A DNA stretch of 64,000 bases. It comes from Sphingomonas sp. Leaf67 (GTDB lineage Bacteria; Pseudomonadota; Alphaproteobacteria; Sphingomonadales; Sphingomonadaceae). This document shows positions 23,636-32,948 of this stretch, one piece after another; position 1 is the stretch's first letter; every line of letters begins with the position of its first letter. The stretch spans positions 148,966-212,965 of the forward strand of contig NZ_LMLP01000025.1 in the NCBI RefSeq assembly GCF_001421965.1. The letters run 5' to 3'. The notes below the pieces were generated by a model that saw nothing but the letters and a program-made list of their open reading frames with translations, searched no databases and was not told where the DNA came from. The position numbers and the translations under genes were made by a program.

Positions 23636-26539
23636 ATGGTATCTCCGTTCCGTCTGGCCACGGGCGCGTTCACGACCCTGGCCCTGATCGCCGCGCCGCT
23701 TGCAGCGCAGACCCCTCCCGCATCGCCGGCCCCGATCCGTCAGCTTCCGCCGCTCGAACCGGTGGCGCAGGGACCCGACACCCCGTGGCTGTTCAGGGGC
23801 AGCGACATTCCGCCCGACCGGACATGGACGTACGGCGTCCTGTCCAACGGACTGAAATACGCCGTGCGCAAGAACGGCGTACCACCGGGGCAGATCGCGA
23901 TCCGGGTTGCGATCGGCGCTGGGTCGCTGATGGAAACCGACAGCGAACGTGGCTTTGCCCATCTGATCGAACATCTGTCGTTCCGCGGTTCGGTCCACGT
24001 CCCCGATGGCGAATCGAAACGGGTGTGGCAGCGTCTGGGCGTCACCTTCGGGTCGGACAGCAACGCGTCGACCAGCTTCACCCAGACTGTCTACAAGCTC
24101 GACCTGCCGTCCGCGACGCCGACCGGCCTCGACGAAAGCATGAAAATCCTGTCGGGCATGATGACCGAACCGACGCTCAGCCAGGCGGCGCTCGACGCCG
24201 AGCGCCCGGTCGTCCTGTCCGAACAGCGCGAGCAGCCGGGGCCGCAGGTGCGGCTGGGCGATGCGACCCGCGCGCTGTTCTTTGCCGGACAGCCGCTCGC
24301 CGACCGTTCGCCGATCGGCAACGTCGAAACGCTGCAAGCCGCCACCGCCGCCAGCGTGAAGGCGTTCCACGACCGTTGGTACCGGCCCGACCGGGCGATC
24401 GTCGTCATCGCCGGCGACGCCGATCCCGCGATCCTCGAAGCGATGGTGAAGAAGCATTTCTCCGCCTGGACCGGCACCGGCCCGGCCCCGGCCGAACCAA
24501 AGTTCGGGTCGCCCAAGGCCGACGAGCCGGTCGCGGCGACGGTCAGCGAACCGACCATCCCGACGCTGTTGCAGATGGCGGTGCTGCGGCCATGGACCGT
24601 CGGCGACGACACGATCCTGTTCAACCAGGAGCGGATGGTGGACCAGATCGGGTTGCGGATACTCAACCGGCGGCTGGAGAGTCGGGCGCGTAGCGGCGGG
24701 AGTTTTATCTCCGCCGGTGCCAATCTCGACGACGTATCGCGATCGGCGAACATCACGCAGGTGTCGATCCTGCCGCTGGGCGACGACTGGGCGGCGGCGC
24801 TGCGCGACGTGCGGCAGGCGATCGCCGACGCGATCCGCACCGCGCCGACCCAGGCCGAGATCGACCGCGAGGTCGCCGAAATCCGCGCGGGCATGGAGAA
24901 CGAGGTCCGCACCGCGCCGGTGACGGCGGGGGCGCTGCTCGCCGACAACCTGATCGCCGCGACCGACATTCGCGAAACGGTCGCCGGTCCGGAAACGTCG
25001 CTGCGCATCTTCGAAGGCGCGGTGACCAAGAAGTTCTTCACCCCCGCCCGCGTACAGGCAGCGACGAAGAAGGTGTTCGAGGGCACCGCGACCCGCGCGC
25101 TGGTCAACACCCGGTCCCCCGATCCGACCACGCAGGCGAAGCTGACCGCCGCGCTGACCGAGAAGGTCGCCGGCACCGCCGCGCGGCGTGGCGGACAGGC
25201 GGCGATCGGGTTCGACCGGCTTGGCCCCCTCGGCAAGCCCGGCACGATCACCACGCGCAGCATGGCGCTGCCCGATCCCCCGGTCGAGCGCGTCGATTTC
25301 GCCAATGGTTCGTCGCTGCTGCTGTTCCCCAATGAATCGGAGACGGGCAAGGTCTATGTCCGCGTCCGGTTCGGCCGGGGGCTGAACGCCTTGCCGACCG
25401 ATCGCCGCACCCCGGCGTTCGCCGCCGATCTCGCGCTGGTCGCCTCGGGCATCCAGACGCCGAAGGGCGTGCTGGGGCAGGAGGAACTCGACCGGCTGAC
25501 CGGCGGGCGGCAGATGGGATTGTCGTTCGGCATCGACGACGACGCCTTCATCCTTGCCGGCACCACCACCGCCGCCGACCTGTCCGATCAGTTGAAGCTG
25601 ATCGCGGCCAAGCTGCAATCGCCGGCATGGGACCCGAAGCCGGTGGCACGGGCGCGGGCGGTGATGCTGGCCAGCTACGACGCGCTCGGCGCATCGCCCG
25701 ACGGCGTCATGGGCCGCGATCTCGAAGGACTGCTCCACGCCGGCGACGCGCGCTGGGTCAGCCCCGACCGCAAGGATATCGAGGCGCTGACCCCGGCCAG
25801 CTTCAAGGCGCTCTGGCAGCCGCTGCTCGCCACCGGCCCGGTCGAGGTGCAGGTGTTCGGCGACGTGCCGCAACAGGCGGCGATCGACGCGGTCGCCGCG
25901 ACGATCGGCGCGATGGCGAAGCGTCCGGCGGATGCCACCCCGCCGCCGCCGGTTCGCTTTCCCGCGCACGTCGCGCAGCCGGTGACGCGCACCCATGGCG
26001 GACAGCCCAATCAGGCGGCGGCGGCGATCGCGTGGCCGACCGGCGGCGGCAGCGCCGGCCTGACGGAAAGCCGCAAGCTGGAAGTGCTCGCCGCGGTGTT
26101 CCGCGACCGGCTGCTCGACCGGCTGCGCAGTCAGGCGGGGGTCAGCTATTCGCCGAACGTCGACAATAACTGGCCGGTCGGCCTGCCCGGCGGCGGGCGG
26201 ATCATGGCGATCGGGCTGGTGCCGCCCGATCGCACCGGCTTCTTCTTCGACCTCGCCCGCGAACTCGCCGCCGATCTGGTCAGGACGCCGGTGCCCGCCG
26301 ACGAACTCGACCGCGCCAAGCTGCCGGTGATCCAGTTGATCGCCCGTATGTCGAGCGGCAACATGTTCTGGATGAACCAGACGCAGGGCGGCACGGTCGA
26401 CCCGGCGCGGCTGGCGGCGATCCCCGGCATCATCAACGACATTCGCGGCACTACGCCTGAAGAATTGCAGGCGCTCGCGGCGAAATATCTGGTGCCGTCG
26501 AAGGACTGGTCGATGCAGGTCCTGCCGGAGAAAAAATAA
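23636..26539 (+). CDS. Secreted M16-family zinc metalloprotease
   Basis: A 967-residue periplasmic protein with a Sec signal peptide (MVSPFRLATGAFTTLALIAA, cleaved near LAAQ). The catalytic inverted zinc motif HLIEH is at residues 109-113 in RGFAHLIEHLSFRGS. Two M16 halves follow: the first holds the active site and the second, inactive half begins around VERVDFANGSSLLLF. The enzyme probably degrades peptides inside a clamshell chamber. The frame extends 16 codons upstream without a signal peptide, so ATG 23636 is chosen. The gene stands alone. Confidence 0.92.
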   Translation: MVSPFRLATGAFTTLALIAAPLAAQTPPASPAPIRQLPPLEPVAQGPDTPWLFRGSDIPPDRTWTYGVLSNGLKYAVRKNGVPPGQIAIRVAIGAGSLMETDSERGFAHLIEHLSFRGSVHVPDGESKRVWQRLGVTFGSDSNASTSFTQTVYKLDLPSATPTGLDESMKILSGMMTEPTLSQAALDAERPVVLSEQREQPGPQVRLGDATRALFFAGQPLADRSPIGNVETLQAATAASVKAFHDRWYRPDRAIVVIAGDADPAILEAMVKKHFSAWTGTGPAPAEPKFGSPKADEPVAATVSEPTIPTLLQMAVLRPWTVGDDTILFNQERMVDQIGLRILNRRLESRARSGGSFISAGANLDDVSRSANITQVSILPLGDDWAAALRDVRQAIADAIRTAPTQAEIDREVAEIRAGMENEVRTAPVTAGALLADNLIAATDIRETVAGPETSLRIFEGAVTKKFFTPARVQAATKKVFEGTATRALVNTRSPDPTTQAKLTAALTEKVAGTAARRGGQAAIGFDRLGPLGKPGTITTRSMALPDPPVERVDFANGSSLLLFPNESETGKVYVRVRFGRGLNALPTDRRTPAFAADLALVASGIQTPKGVLGQEELDRLTGGRQMGLSFGIDDDAFILAGTTTAADLSDQLKLIAAKLQSPAWDPKPVARARAVMLASYDALGASPDGVMGRDLEGLLHAGDARWVSPDRKDIEALTPASFKALWQPLLATGPVEVQVFGDVPQQAAIDAVAATIGAMAKRPADATPPPPVRFPAHVAQPVTRTHGGQPNQAAAAIAWPTGGGSAGLTESRKLEVLAAVFRDRLLDRLRSQAGVSYSPNVDNNWPVGLPGGGRIMAIGLVPPDRTGFFFDLARELAADLVRTPVPADELDRAKLPVIQLIARMSSGNMFWMNQTQGGTVDPARLAAIPGIINDIRGTTPEELQALAAKYLVPSKDWSMQVLPEKK

Positions 26540-26540
26540 A

Positions 26541-26598
26541 GCTCCTCCCCGGCACGGGGACGGGGACCGCCGCGAAGCGGTGGTGGAGGGGGGTGTCC
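26541..26598. repeat. GC-rich palindromic intergenic repeat
   Basis: CTCCTCCCCGGCACGGGG is followed by ACCGCCGCGAAGCGGTGG and GGAGGGGGG, giving nested inverted repeats directly behind the M16 gene. It resembles dispersed CTCCCC...GGGGAG repeats of alphaproteobacteria and may end the M16 transcript. Confidence 0.5.
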
Positions 26599-26628
26599 AC
26601 CGACGCTCCCCCTTCGAAAGAAGAACCG

Positions 26629-26808
26629 GTTCACGCGAAGGCGCAAAGCGCAAAGGCGCAAAGAAGGTGTTTCACGCGGGGGCGCAGAGACGATCGTCCC
26701 GCGATCGGGCGACTTGACGCAACGCGATGGCCGGGCATCGAAGTCGCTGGCGCGGGTGACGGAGCGGCCGACGCAACCCCTCCGCGCCTTCGCGCCTTCG
26801 CGTGAACC
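26629..26808. repeat. Long inverted-repeat element, copy A
   Basis: The left arm starts GGTTCACGCGAAGGCGCAAAG and the right arm ends CTCCGCGCCTTCGCG plus CCTTCGCGTGAACC; the arms are reverse complements with short internal repetition of AAGGCGC units. Four such elements (A-D) lie in intergenic gaps at 26.6, 32.7, 34.7 and 57.3 kb. Outer AAGAAGAA/TTCTTCTT flanks are partly complementary too. Confidence 0.8.
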
Positions 26809-26819
26809 AACTCTTCTTC

Positions 26820-27998
26820 TTAAACAGCCACCCCCCGCCGAACCGGCGCGCCGGCCATCACCGCCAACCCCCAGATCGCAAACCCGCCCAGCGCCAGCGC
26901 CGCGCCGACCAACCCGGTCGAGGTCCAGCCATAACCGGCCGCGATCGCGAGCCCGCCGGCCCATGGCCCGATCGCATTGGCGGTATTGAACGCCGAATGG
27001 TTGAGCGACGCGGCAAGGCTCTGGCCGTGTTCGGCGATATCCATCAACCGCGTCTGGAGCACGGTGCCGAGCGCGCCGCCGATACCGATCAGGAACACGA
27101 TCGTCAGCATCGACCATAGCTGCCCCGCCGCCAGCGGATAGAGCGCCAGCGTCGCCGCGCTCCACAACAGCAGCGCCCCGGCGGTCGGCATTAGTGCCCG
27201 GTCGGCAAAACGCGGCACGACCAGATTGCCGATGGTCATGCCGATGCCGAACACCGCCAGCACCACCGGCACCATCGCCGGTCCCGCGCCCGTCACCTCG
27301 ATCAGCGTCGAGGCGAGATAGGTATAGACCGCGAACATGCCGCCAAAGCCGATCGCGCCGATGCCGAGCGTCAGCCACAACTGGCCCGATTTCAGGACGC
27401 CCAGTTCGGCAAGCGGGCTGGCCGAACGGTCCGGCCGATCGTGCGGTGCGACCCATGCCACCATCGCCATCGTCGCGGCGGCCAGCACCGCCACGACCCC
27501 GAAGCCCCAGCGCCATCCGATCGCCTGTCCCAGCGCATTGGCCAGCGGCACCCCGACGATCGTCGCGGTCGTCAGCCCGAGCATGACCCGCCCGATCGCC
27601 TGCGTCCGCTTCTCGGCGGGCACCAGCGAGGCCGCGACCAGCGCCGCGATCCCGAAATAGGCGCCATGTGGCAACCCGCTGAAAAACCGTGCGACCAGCA
27701 TCGCTTCGTAGGTCGGGGCCAGCGCACTCGCCGCATTGGCGATCCCGAAGCACGCCATCAATGCGATCAGCACCGTCCGTCGCGCCATCCGCGCGGTCAG
27801 CACCGCCAGCAGCGGCGCGCCGACCACGACCCCCAGCGCATAGGCGCTGATGACATGCCCCGCCGTCGGTTCGTCGATGCCCAGCCCCGGCGCAAAGAAC
27901 GGCACGAGGCTCATCGTCGCGAACTCGGTCGTCCCGATCGCGAAACCGCCGAGCGCGAGCGCCAGATGAACGAGGGCAGGGTTACGGGTCGGGGTCAC
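26820..27998 (-). CDS. MFS transporter (AraJ/YdhP-like efflux family)
   Basis: A 392-residue inner-membrane transporter with 12 predicted helices. The start LALALGGFAIGTTEFATM and the loop RMARRTVLIALMACFG are typical of the drug:H+ antiporter-1 / arabinose efflux-like group. I chose the second of two tandem GTG codons (27996-27998), as it stands 7 bases after AGGAG. The substrate is unknown; sugar or drug efflux is usual for the family. Confidence 0.85.
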   Translation of the reverse strand: MTPTRNPALVHLALALGGFAIGTTEFATMSLVPFFAPGLGIDEPTAGHVISAYALGVVVGAPLLAVLTARMARRTVLIALMACFGIANAASALAPTYEAMLVARFFSGLPHGAYFGIAALVAASLVPAEKRTQAIGRVMLGLTTATIVGVPLANALGQAIGWRWGFGVVAVLAAATMAMVAWVAPHDRPDRSASPLAELGVLKSGQLWLTLGIGAIGFGGMFAVYTYLASTLIEVTGAGPAMVPVVLAVFGIGMTIGNLVVPRFADRALMPTAGALLLWSAATLALYPLAAGQLWSMLTIVFLIGIGGALGTVLQTRLMDIAEHGQSLAASLNHSAFNTANAIGPWAGGLAIAAGYGWTSTGLVGAALALGGFAIWGLAVMAGAPVRRGVAV

Positions 27999-28078
27999 GG
28001 TCACGCTCCTTGCTGCGATGCAGCATTTCGAGCGGGCCATATGGGAAGATCGGCTGCGCGTTCAACCGTCCGCGGGAT

Positions 28079-28495
28079 TCAGTCGGGCAGCGACGTCATC
28101 GAGGCCTGGGTCGCCGCACCACCCTGCATGGTCTTCATCCGGCGAGCGACTTCCATTGCAACCTTCTGTTCGGCCTCGACCCGTTCCTTCGGCGGTAGCG
28201 CCTCGATCGCCTCCTCGGTCAGGTCCATGATTTTCAGCACGTCCCGCCGAACCCGTTGCGCCGGGGTCAGCGACAACTCCTTTTTGAACGCCGCCACCGC
28301 CTCGTCCAGCCGTGCGCGGTCCGCGTCGTCGGTCGCGATCTTTCCCTCGTGTCGGGTGGTACCGCCAGTGGCGGGTTCGTCGTGCCCTGCCAGCACCGAG
28401 CGGAACGCAGCGGCAAACCCTGTGCCGCCGGACGGCAGGGCGGTCGTTCGCGACGGATTGGCAGCCGTCGAACGGTTCGTGATCGCATCCAGCAT
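28079..28495 (-). CDS. Hypothetical protein with conserved C-terminal helix region
   Basis: A 138-residue hydrophilic protein. The first 60 residues look disordered; the rest is helical (LDEAVAAFKKELSLTPAQRVRR then VLKIMDLTEEAIEALPP and ERVEAEQKVAMEVARRMK). The EEAIEALPPKER phrase recurs in small alphaproteobacterial proteins of unknown role, including rod- and flagellum-adjacent genes. No signal peptide or membrane segment. An alternative start lies at 28525. Confidence 0.55.
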   Translation of the reverse strand: MLDAITNRSTAANPSRTTALPSGGTGFAAAFRSVLAGHDEPATGGTTRHEGKIATDDADRARLDEAVAAFKKELSLTPAQRVRRDVLKIMDLTEEAIEALPPKERVEAEQKVAMEVARRMKTMQGGAATQASMTSLPD

Positions 28496-28674
28496 CTTCC
28501 GGCCCCTTCGCATCATCGGCAGCATGAAGGCTGGCAGAAGATGGTTAAGACTCTCCTACAGCTTCGGTCCCATGGCATCGTCGGCAACCGCTCTTTCCCG
28601 ACGTCGATCCGGCCTGCGACTTCCGACCGGGGGCCACCGGACGGTAGCGACCCCGGACGGGGAAGATCGCGCAT

Positions 28675-28714
28675 GGGAAGGCGGGTCGGGGTGCGCTCCC
28701 CGACCCGCCTTCCC
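28675..28714. repeat. Perfect 17-bp hairpin
   Basis: GGGAAGGCGGGTCGGGG (28675-28691) pairs perfectly with 28698-28714 around the six-base loop TGCGCT. No T-run follows on either strand. It sits 45 bases from the repeat at 28759, and a decayed version of one arm is seen near 12170-12190, so it is probably part of a mobile palindromic element rather than a terminator. Confidence 0.75.
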
Positions 28715-28758
28715 GCCGGGCCGCGAGGACCGCCGGACATTGGAACAACCGCGTACGA

Positions 28759-28780
28759 GTGTGACCTTTGTGACCTTTGG
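28759..28780. repeat. 22-base repeat with tandem GTGACCTTT units, copy 2
   Basis: Identical over 22 bases to 12242-12263. It lies 10 bases past the stop of the phosphatase gene. Confidence 0.7.
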
Positions 28781-28790
28781 CCGCCCGGCG

Positions 28791-29111
28791 TCACACGAAC
28801 CGCGCCATGCGCTTGGTCAGCAACGCCATCAGCGCCGGGTCCATGCAGGCATAATTGTCCGCAATATCAAGGCATATGACCCGCTTGCCGCCCAGATGCC
28901 GGCGGAACCGCCGCTGGATGCGCGTTCGATGCACGCGCTCCATGACAAAGATCGTGTCGGCCCATTCGATCAGTTCGCCGGTCAGCGGATTGTCGGCATC
29001 GGGACTGGTGCCGGCCGACGCGGTCTCCGTGCCGGGCAACTCGCTGAACATCGCTTCGGCGGTCGGGCTGCGCAGCCGGTTGCGGCTGCAAACGAACAGC
29101 CAGTTCCTCAC
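28791..29111 (-). CDS. Low-molecular-weight protein tyrosine phosphatase-like protein
   Basis: A 106-residue protein. The phosphate-binding loop CX5R is CSRNRLR, at residues 8-14 just after the first strand (NWLFVC), followed by SPTAEAMF as in low-molecular-weight tyrosine phosphatases. The usual general-acid DP loop is replaced by DIADNYACMDP near the C-terminus, and the protein is shorter than the classic 150 residues, matching a short bacterial subgroup. GTG 29109-29111 is the start; its GTGA overlaps the acyl-CoA ligase stop, so the two are cotranslated. The substrate is unknown. Confidence 0.78.
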   Translation of the reverse strand: MRNWLFVCSRNRLRSPTAEAMFSELPGTETASAGTSPDADNPLTGELIEWADTIFVMERVHRTRIQRRFRRHLGGKRVICLDIADNYACMDPALMALLTKRMARFV

Positions 29112-30898
29112 CCCCGGTACAGCGCGTCCAGCCGCTCGCCATACACGTCCTTCAACACATGCCGCCGGATCTTCAGACTGGGCGTCAACTGCTGGTTCTC
29201 GATCGTAAAGGGTTCGTCGGCGATGATGAAGCGGCGGATGCGTTCGGTGACCGACAGGTCCTTGTTCACCCGCTCGACCGCCGCGCCCAGCGCCGCGCGA
29301 TAGCCGCTGTCGTCGCGTAACCTGGCGAAGTCGCAGCGCGCGCCGCCCTTCGCACAGAATTGCTGGGTCCATTCGGCATCGGGCACGATCACCGCAACCA
29401 TGTACGGCCGACGGTCGCCCGCGATCATCGCCTGCGCGATCTCGTTTTGCAGGGTCAGCATCCCCTCGACCTTTTGCGGGGCGACGTTGTCGCCCTTGTC
29501 GTTGACGATGATGTCCTTCTTGCGATCGGTGATGCGGATGCGACCCTTGCCGTCGATCTCGCCGATGTCGCCGGTATGCAGCCAGCCGTCCTTCAGCACG
29601 CGCGCCGTCTCGGCCTCGTTGCGCCAATAGCCGTGCATGACCAGCTCGCCGCGCACCAGGATTTCGCCGTCCTCGGCGATGCGGACTTCGGTTTCGGCCA
29701 GCGGCGGTCCGACCGTGTCCATCTCGATCCCCGCCGCCGGGCGGTTGCACGAAATGACCGGCGCGGCTTCGGTCTGGCCATAGCCCTGGAGCAGGCACAC
29801 CCCCATCGCTTCGAAGAAATGGCCGACATCGGGATTGAGCGGCGCGCCGCCCGATACCATCGCCTTCAACCGTCCCCCGAACCGCTGCGCGATCTTCGGC
29901 TTGAGCAACTGATTGACCAGCAGCCTTGCCGGATAGTCGGTCAGGCGCGGGCCGTTTGGCCGGCTGCCGATCTCGATCGCCCGGTCGAGCAGCCATGATG
30001 ACAGCCGCCCCTGTTTCTGCACGCCCTTGGTAATGCGCGTCCGCAACACCTCGAACAGGCGCGGCACGACGACCATGATCGTCGGGCGCACTTCCTCGAT
30101 ATTGCTGGCCAGCTTGTCGAGACCTTCGCTGTAATAGATTTGACCACCCAGCCCGATCGGAAAAAACTGGCCACCGGAATGTTCGTACGCATGGCTGAGC
30201 GGCAGGAACGACAGGAATATTTCGTCGCTCCAGCCGAAATCCTCGGCGATGACGGTGACGCACCCGTTGACGTTGTGCAGGATCGCGCCGTGGTGTTGCA
30301 TCACCCCGCGTGGGCTACCCCCGGTGCCCGAAGTGTAGATAATGCAGGCCAGATCGTCGCGGGTGAAGTCCGCATCCGCCGCGACCTGTGCCGGATCGGC
30401 AGGGTGACGGGCGATCAGATCGTGCCAGTCGTGAAATTCCAGACTGCCCTGCTGCGCGGTTCGCATGGGTTCGATCGTGATGATCTTTTCCGACGAATTG
30501 GTGGCGCGCAGCGCGGCGGGCAGGACGATGCGCGCCAGCTTTTCGGTCGACACGATGATCGCGCAGGCACCCGAATTCTCGATGATATGGCCGTGGTCGC
30601 GGACGGTGTTGGTGACATAGGTCGGCACCGTCACACACCCCGCCGCCATGATGGCGAGGTCGGAAATGCACCATTCGGGGCGGTTCTCGCTGACCAGCAT
30701 CACCCGGTCGCCGCGCTTCAGCCCGATCGCCTTCAGCGCGGTCGCCAATGCCGCGACCTGCCGCGCGGCTTCGGTCCAACTCATCGACGCCCACTGGCCG
30801 CTGGCCTTGGTCCACAGGAACGGCGCGTCGCCACGCTCGCGCGCCCTCGTAAAGAACATCGCGACCAGATTGGGGAATCGTTCGAGCTGCCGGGCCAT
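29108..30898 (-). CDS. Long-chain fatty acid-CoA ligase (FadD15/AMP-binding family)
   Basis: A 596-residue adenylate-forming enzyme that activates fatty acids to acyl-CoA. The P-loop-like motif is YTSGTGGSPRG, followed by GYGQTEAAPV and the hinge/ATP region WLHTGDIGEIDGKGRIRITDRKKD. The usual TTG in the first motif is TGG here. The start is ATG 30896-30898, 3-8 bases after AAGGAC; the longer frame to 31285 shadows the ggt upstream region. It diverges from ggt and overlaps the small phosphatase downstream. Confidence 0.9.
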   Translation of the reverse strand: MARQLERFPNLVAMFFTRARERGDAPFLWTKASGQWASMSWTEAARQVAALATALKAIGLKRGDRVMLVSENRPEWCISDLAIMAAGCVTVPTYVTNTVRDHGHIIENSGACAIIVSTEKLARIVLPAALRATNSSEKIITIEPMRTAQQGSLEFHDWHDLIARHPADPAQVAADADFTRDDLACIIYTSGTGGSPRGVMQHHGAILHNVNGCVTVIAEDFGWSDEIFLSFLPLSHAYEHSGGQFFPIGLGGQIYYSEGLDKLASNIEEVRPTIMVVVPRLFEVLRTRITKGVQKQGRLSSWLLDRAIEIGSRPNGPRLTDYPARLLVNQLLKPKIAQRFGGRLKAMVSGGAPLNPDVGHFFEAMGVCLLQGYGQTEAAPVISCNRPAAGIEMDTVGPPLAETEVRIAEDGEILVRGELVMHGYWRNEAETARVLKDGWLHTGDIGEIDGKGRIRITDRKKDIIVNDKGDNVAPQKVEGMLTLQNEIAQAMIAGDRRPYMVAVIVPDAEWTQQFCAKGGARCDFARLRDDSGYRAALGAAVERVNKDLSVTERIRRFIIADEPFTIENQQLTPSLKIRRHVLKDVYGERLDALYRG

Positions 30899-31001
30899 TC
30901 GTCGTCCTTCTCCTGTGGCCAAGGTGTAGGCAGGCGGCACCGGCTCGGCAATGTCCGAACGCGGGTGACGCAGCGGATCGTCTTGGGTAGACACGGCGGC
31001 C

Positions 31002-32735
31002 ATGAGGAAACTGACGATCGCCGCCGCCCTGCTCGCCACCGTGTCGCTGGGGGGCTGCAACCTGTTGTCGCGCGGCAAGCCCGTCGTGGCGACCCCGGCC
31101 GCGTCCGCCGCTCCGGTGGCGGGCGCGCAGCAGAAGTTCGTCGTGACGGCGAACCCGCTGGCGAGCGAGGCGGGCATGGCGGTGCTGCGGCGTGGCGGCA
31201 GCGCGGTGGACGCGGCGATCGCGGTGCAGGCGATGCTGTCGCTGGTAGAACCGCAAAGCTCGGGTATCGGCGGCGGCGCGTTCATGACCTATTTCGACGC
31301 GACATCCGGCAAGGTCGAGATCTATGACGGACGCGAGGTCGCTCCGGCGGGCGCGACGCCGACGATGCTGCTGGGGCAGGACGGCAGGCCGCTGCCCTTC
31401 GGCGAAGCGGTGCGGGGCGGTCGCGCGACCGGCGTGCCCGGGGCGGTGCGGATGCTGGGACAGGCGCATGCCGATCATGGGGCGATGGCCTGGGGACAGC
31501 TGTTCGACGATGCCGAGCGGACCGCGCGCAAGGGCTTCGTCATTTCGCCGCGCCTCGGCCGGTTCCTGACCGGTGGCTTCCCGCAATTGCAGGCGGAGGA
31601 TGTCCGCCGTTATTTCAAGGGCAAGGGCGGGGCGCTCGCCACCACCGGCGACCGGATCACCAACGACGCCTATGCCGATTTCCTGAAGCGGCTGGCGAAG
31701 CAGGGGCCGGACGCGCTCTATACCGGTGAGACCGCCAAACGCATCGTCGCGCGCACGACCAGCGGCACGCTGCCCGGCACGATGACGCTCGCCGACCTCG
31801 CCGCCTATCGCGCGGTCAAGCGCGATCCGCTGTGCGCGAACTGGCGCGTGTATATCGTCTGCACCCCGCCGCCGCCCAGCAGTGGGATCGGGCTGATCGA
31901 GCTGCTCGGCATTCTCGGCCGCACCGATATCGAACAGCGCGGGCCGAACGATCCGCAAAGCTGGTTCCTGTTCGCCGAGGCGAGCCGGCTGATGTACGCC
32001 GATCGCGACCTGTATGTCGGCGATCCGAAGTTCGTGAACGTGCCGGTCGCCGGATTGCTGGCGCCGGCTTATCTGTCGGAACGCGCGAAGCTGATCGGGG
32101 TGACCGCCGGTCCGGCACCCGCGGCTGGTGTCCCGGCGGGCGTGGTGACGGCGGCGGCGGACACCACCCGCGAACCGGCGGGGACGTCGCACTTCATCGT
32201 CGGCGATGCGGCGGGCAATGTCGTGTCGGTGACGACGACGGTCGAAAGCATCTTCGGCAGCGGGCGGATGGTCGACGGCTTCTTCCTCAACAACCAGATG
32301 ACCGATTTCGCCTTCTCCCCCATCGATGCGCAGGGCCGCGCCGCCGCGAATGCGGTCGCGCCCGGAAAGCGGCCACGGTCGTCGATGACGCCGCTGGTGA
32401 TGATCGACCGGCAGGGCAAATTCGCGGGCGCGCTGGGGTCGGCGGGCGGCAATGCGATCCTCGCCTATGTCGGCAAGTCGCTGATCGGCGCGGTCGAATG
32501 GAAACTGCCGATGCAGGACGCGCTGTCGCTGCCCAACCTCGTCGCGCGCGGCGACAGCTTCCAGGGCGAGGTGACCAAATTCTCACCGCAGATCCTGAGC
32601 GCGCTGGCGGCGAAGGGCATCCGGTTGCAGCCGGGACAGGGCGAGGATTCGGGACTGCACGGCGTGATCGTGCGGGACGGGAAGATCGATGGCGGTTTCG
32701 ATCCGCGGCGCGAGGGTAAGGTGATCGTCGAGTAG
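31002..32735 (+). CDS. ggt: Gamma-glutamyltransferase, lipoprotein-type
   Basis: A 577-residue Ntn-hydrolase that cleaves gamma-glutamyl bonds (glutathione) in the periplasm. The N-terminus is a lipoprotein signal with lipobox SLGGC (Cys19), so it is membrane-anchored. The autoprocessing site is Thr395 in EPAGTSHFIV, the N-terminal nucleophile of the small subunit. Substrate-site motifs include SGIGGGAFM and the RPRSSMTP segment. Length is typical for the family. Confidence 0.92.
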   Translation: MRKLTIAAALLATVSLGGCNLLSRGKPVVATPAASAAPVAGAQQKFVVTANPLASEAGMAVLRRGGSAVDAAIAVQAMLSLVEPQSSGIGGGAFMTYFDATSGKVEIYDGREVAPAGATPTMLLGQDGRPLPFGEAVRGGRATGVPGAVRMLGQAHADHGAMAWGQLFDDAERTARKGFVISPRLGRFLTGGFPQLQAEDVRRYFKGKGGALATTGDRITNDAYADFLKRLAKQGPDALYTGETAKRIVARTTSGTLPGTMTLADLAAYRAVKRDPLCANWRVYIVCTPPPPSSGIGLIELLGILGRTDIEQRGPNDPQSWFLFAEASRLMYADRDLYVGDPKFVNVPVAGLLAPAYLSERAKLIGVTAGPAPAAGVPAGVVTAAADTTREPAGTSHFIVGDAAGNVVSVTTTVESIFGSGRMVDGFFLNNQMTDFAFSPIDAQGRAAANAVAPGKRPRSSMTPLVMIDRQGKFAGALGSAGGNAILAYVGKSLIGAVEWKLPMQDALSLPNLVARGDSFQGEVTKFSPQILSALAAKGIRLQPGQGEDSGLHGVIVRDGKIDGGFDPRREGKVIVE

Positions 32736-32742
32736 AAGGTCG

Positions 32743-32948
32743 GTTCACGCGAAGGCGCGAAGGCGCAAGGAAGAAACAGGAGGGGTTCGCGCGGAGGCGC
32801 GGAGACGCTGAGAGGGGCGCGTTACAGGCGCCCCTCTCAGCGTCAGCGGCCTACTACATCGTGGCAACGGGAGATAAAGTCTGCCGATGGCCGCCGGCTC
32901 GCCCGCTGCGCAACCTCCTCCGCGTCTTCGCGCCTTTGCGTGAAACCC
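32743..32948. repeat. Long inverted-repeat element, copy B, with nested 17-bp hairpin
   Basis: The outer arms are GGTTCACGCGAAGGCGCGAAG on the left and the complementary CTCCGCGTCTTCGCGCCTTT plus GCGTGAAACC on the right. Nested inside, GACGCTGAGAGGGGCGC (32804-32820) pairs perfectly with 32828-32844 around loop GTTACAG, a 17-bp stem. It fills the convergent gap between ggt and hpp and touches the hpp stop codon. Confidence 0.8.

Larger units (their letters stand above)
28526..28790. other. Intergenic gap with strong hairpin and repeat, no gene seen
   Basis: The gap follows the leftward phosphatase gene. It holds the 17-bp hairpin at 28675-28714 and copy 2 of the GTGACCTTT repeat. Open frames in it are repeat artefacts. 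Confidence 0.5.

Noticed and set aside
23180..26653. A 1157-residue open frame antisense to the M16 protease
   Set aside because: High GC makes long shadow frames common. The Arg/Gly/Asp-rich translation has no domain, and the opposite strand encodes a clear signal peptide and zinc motif.
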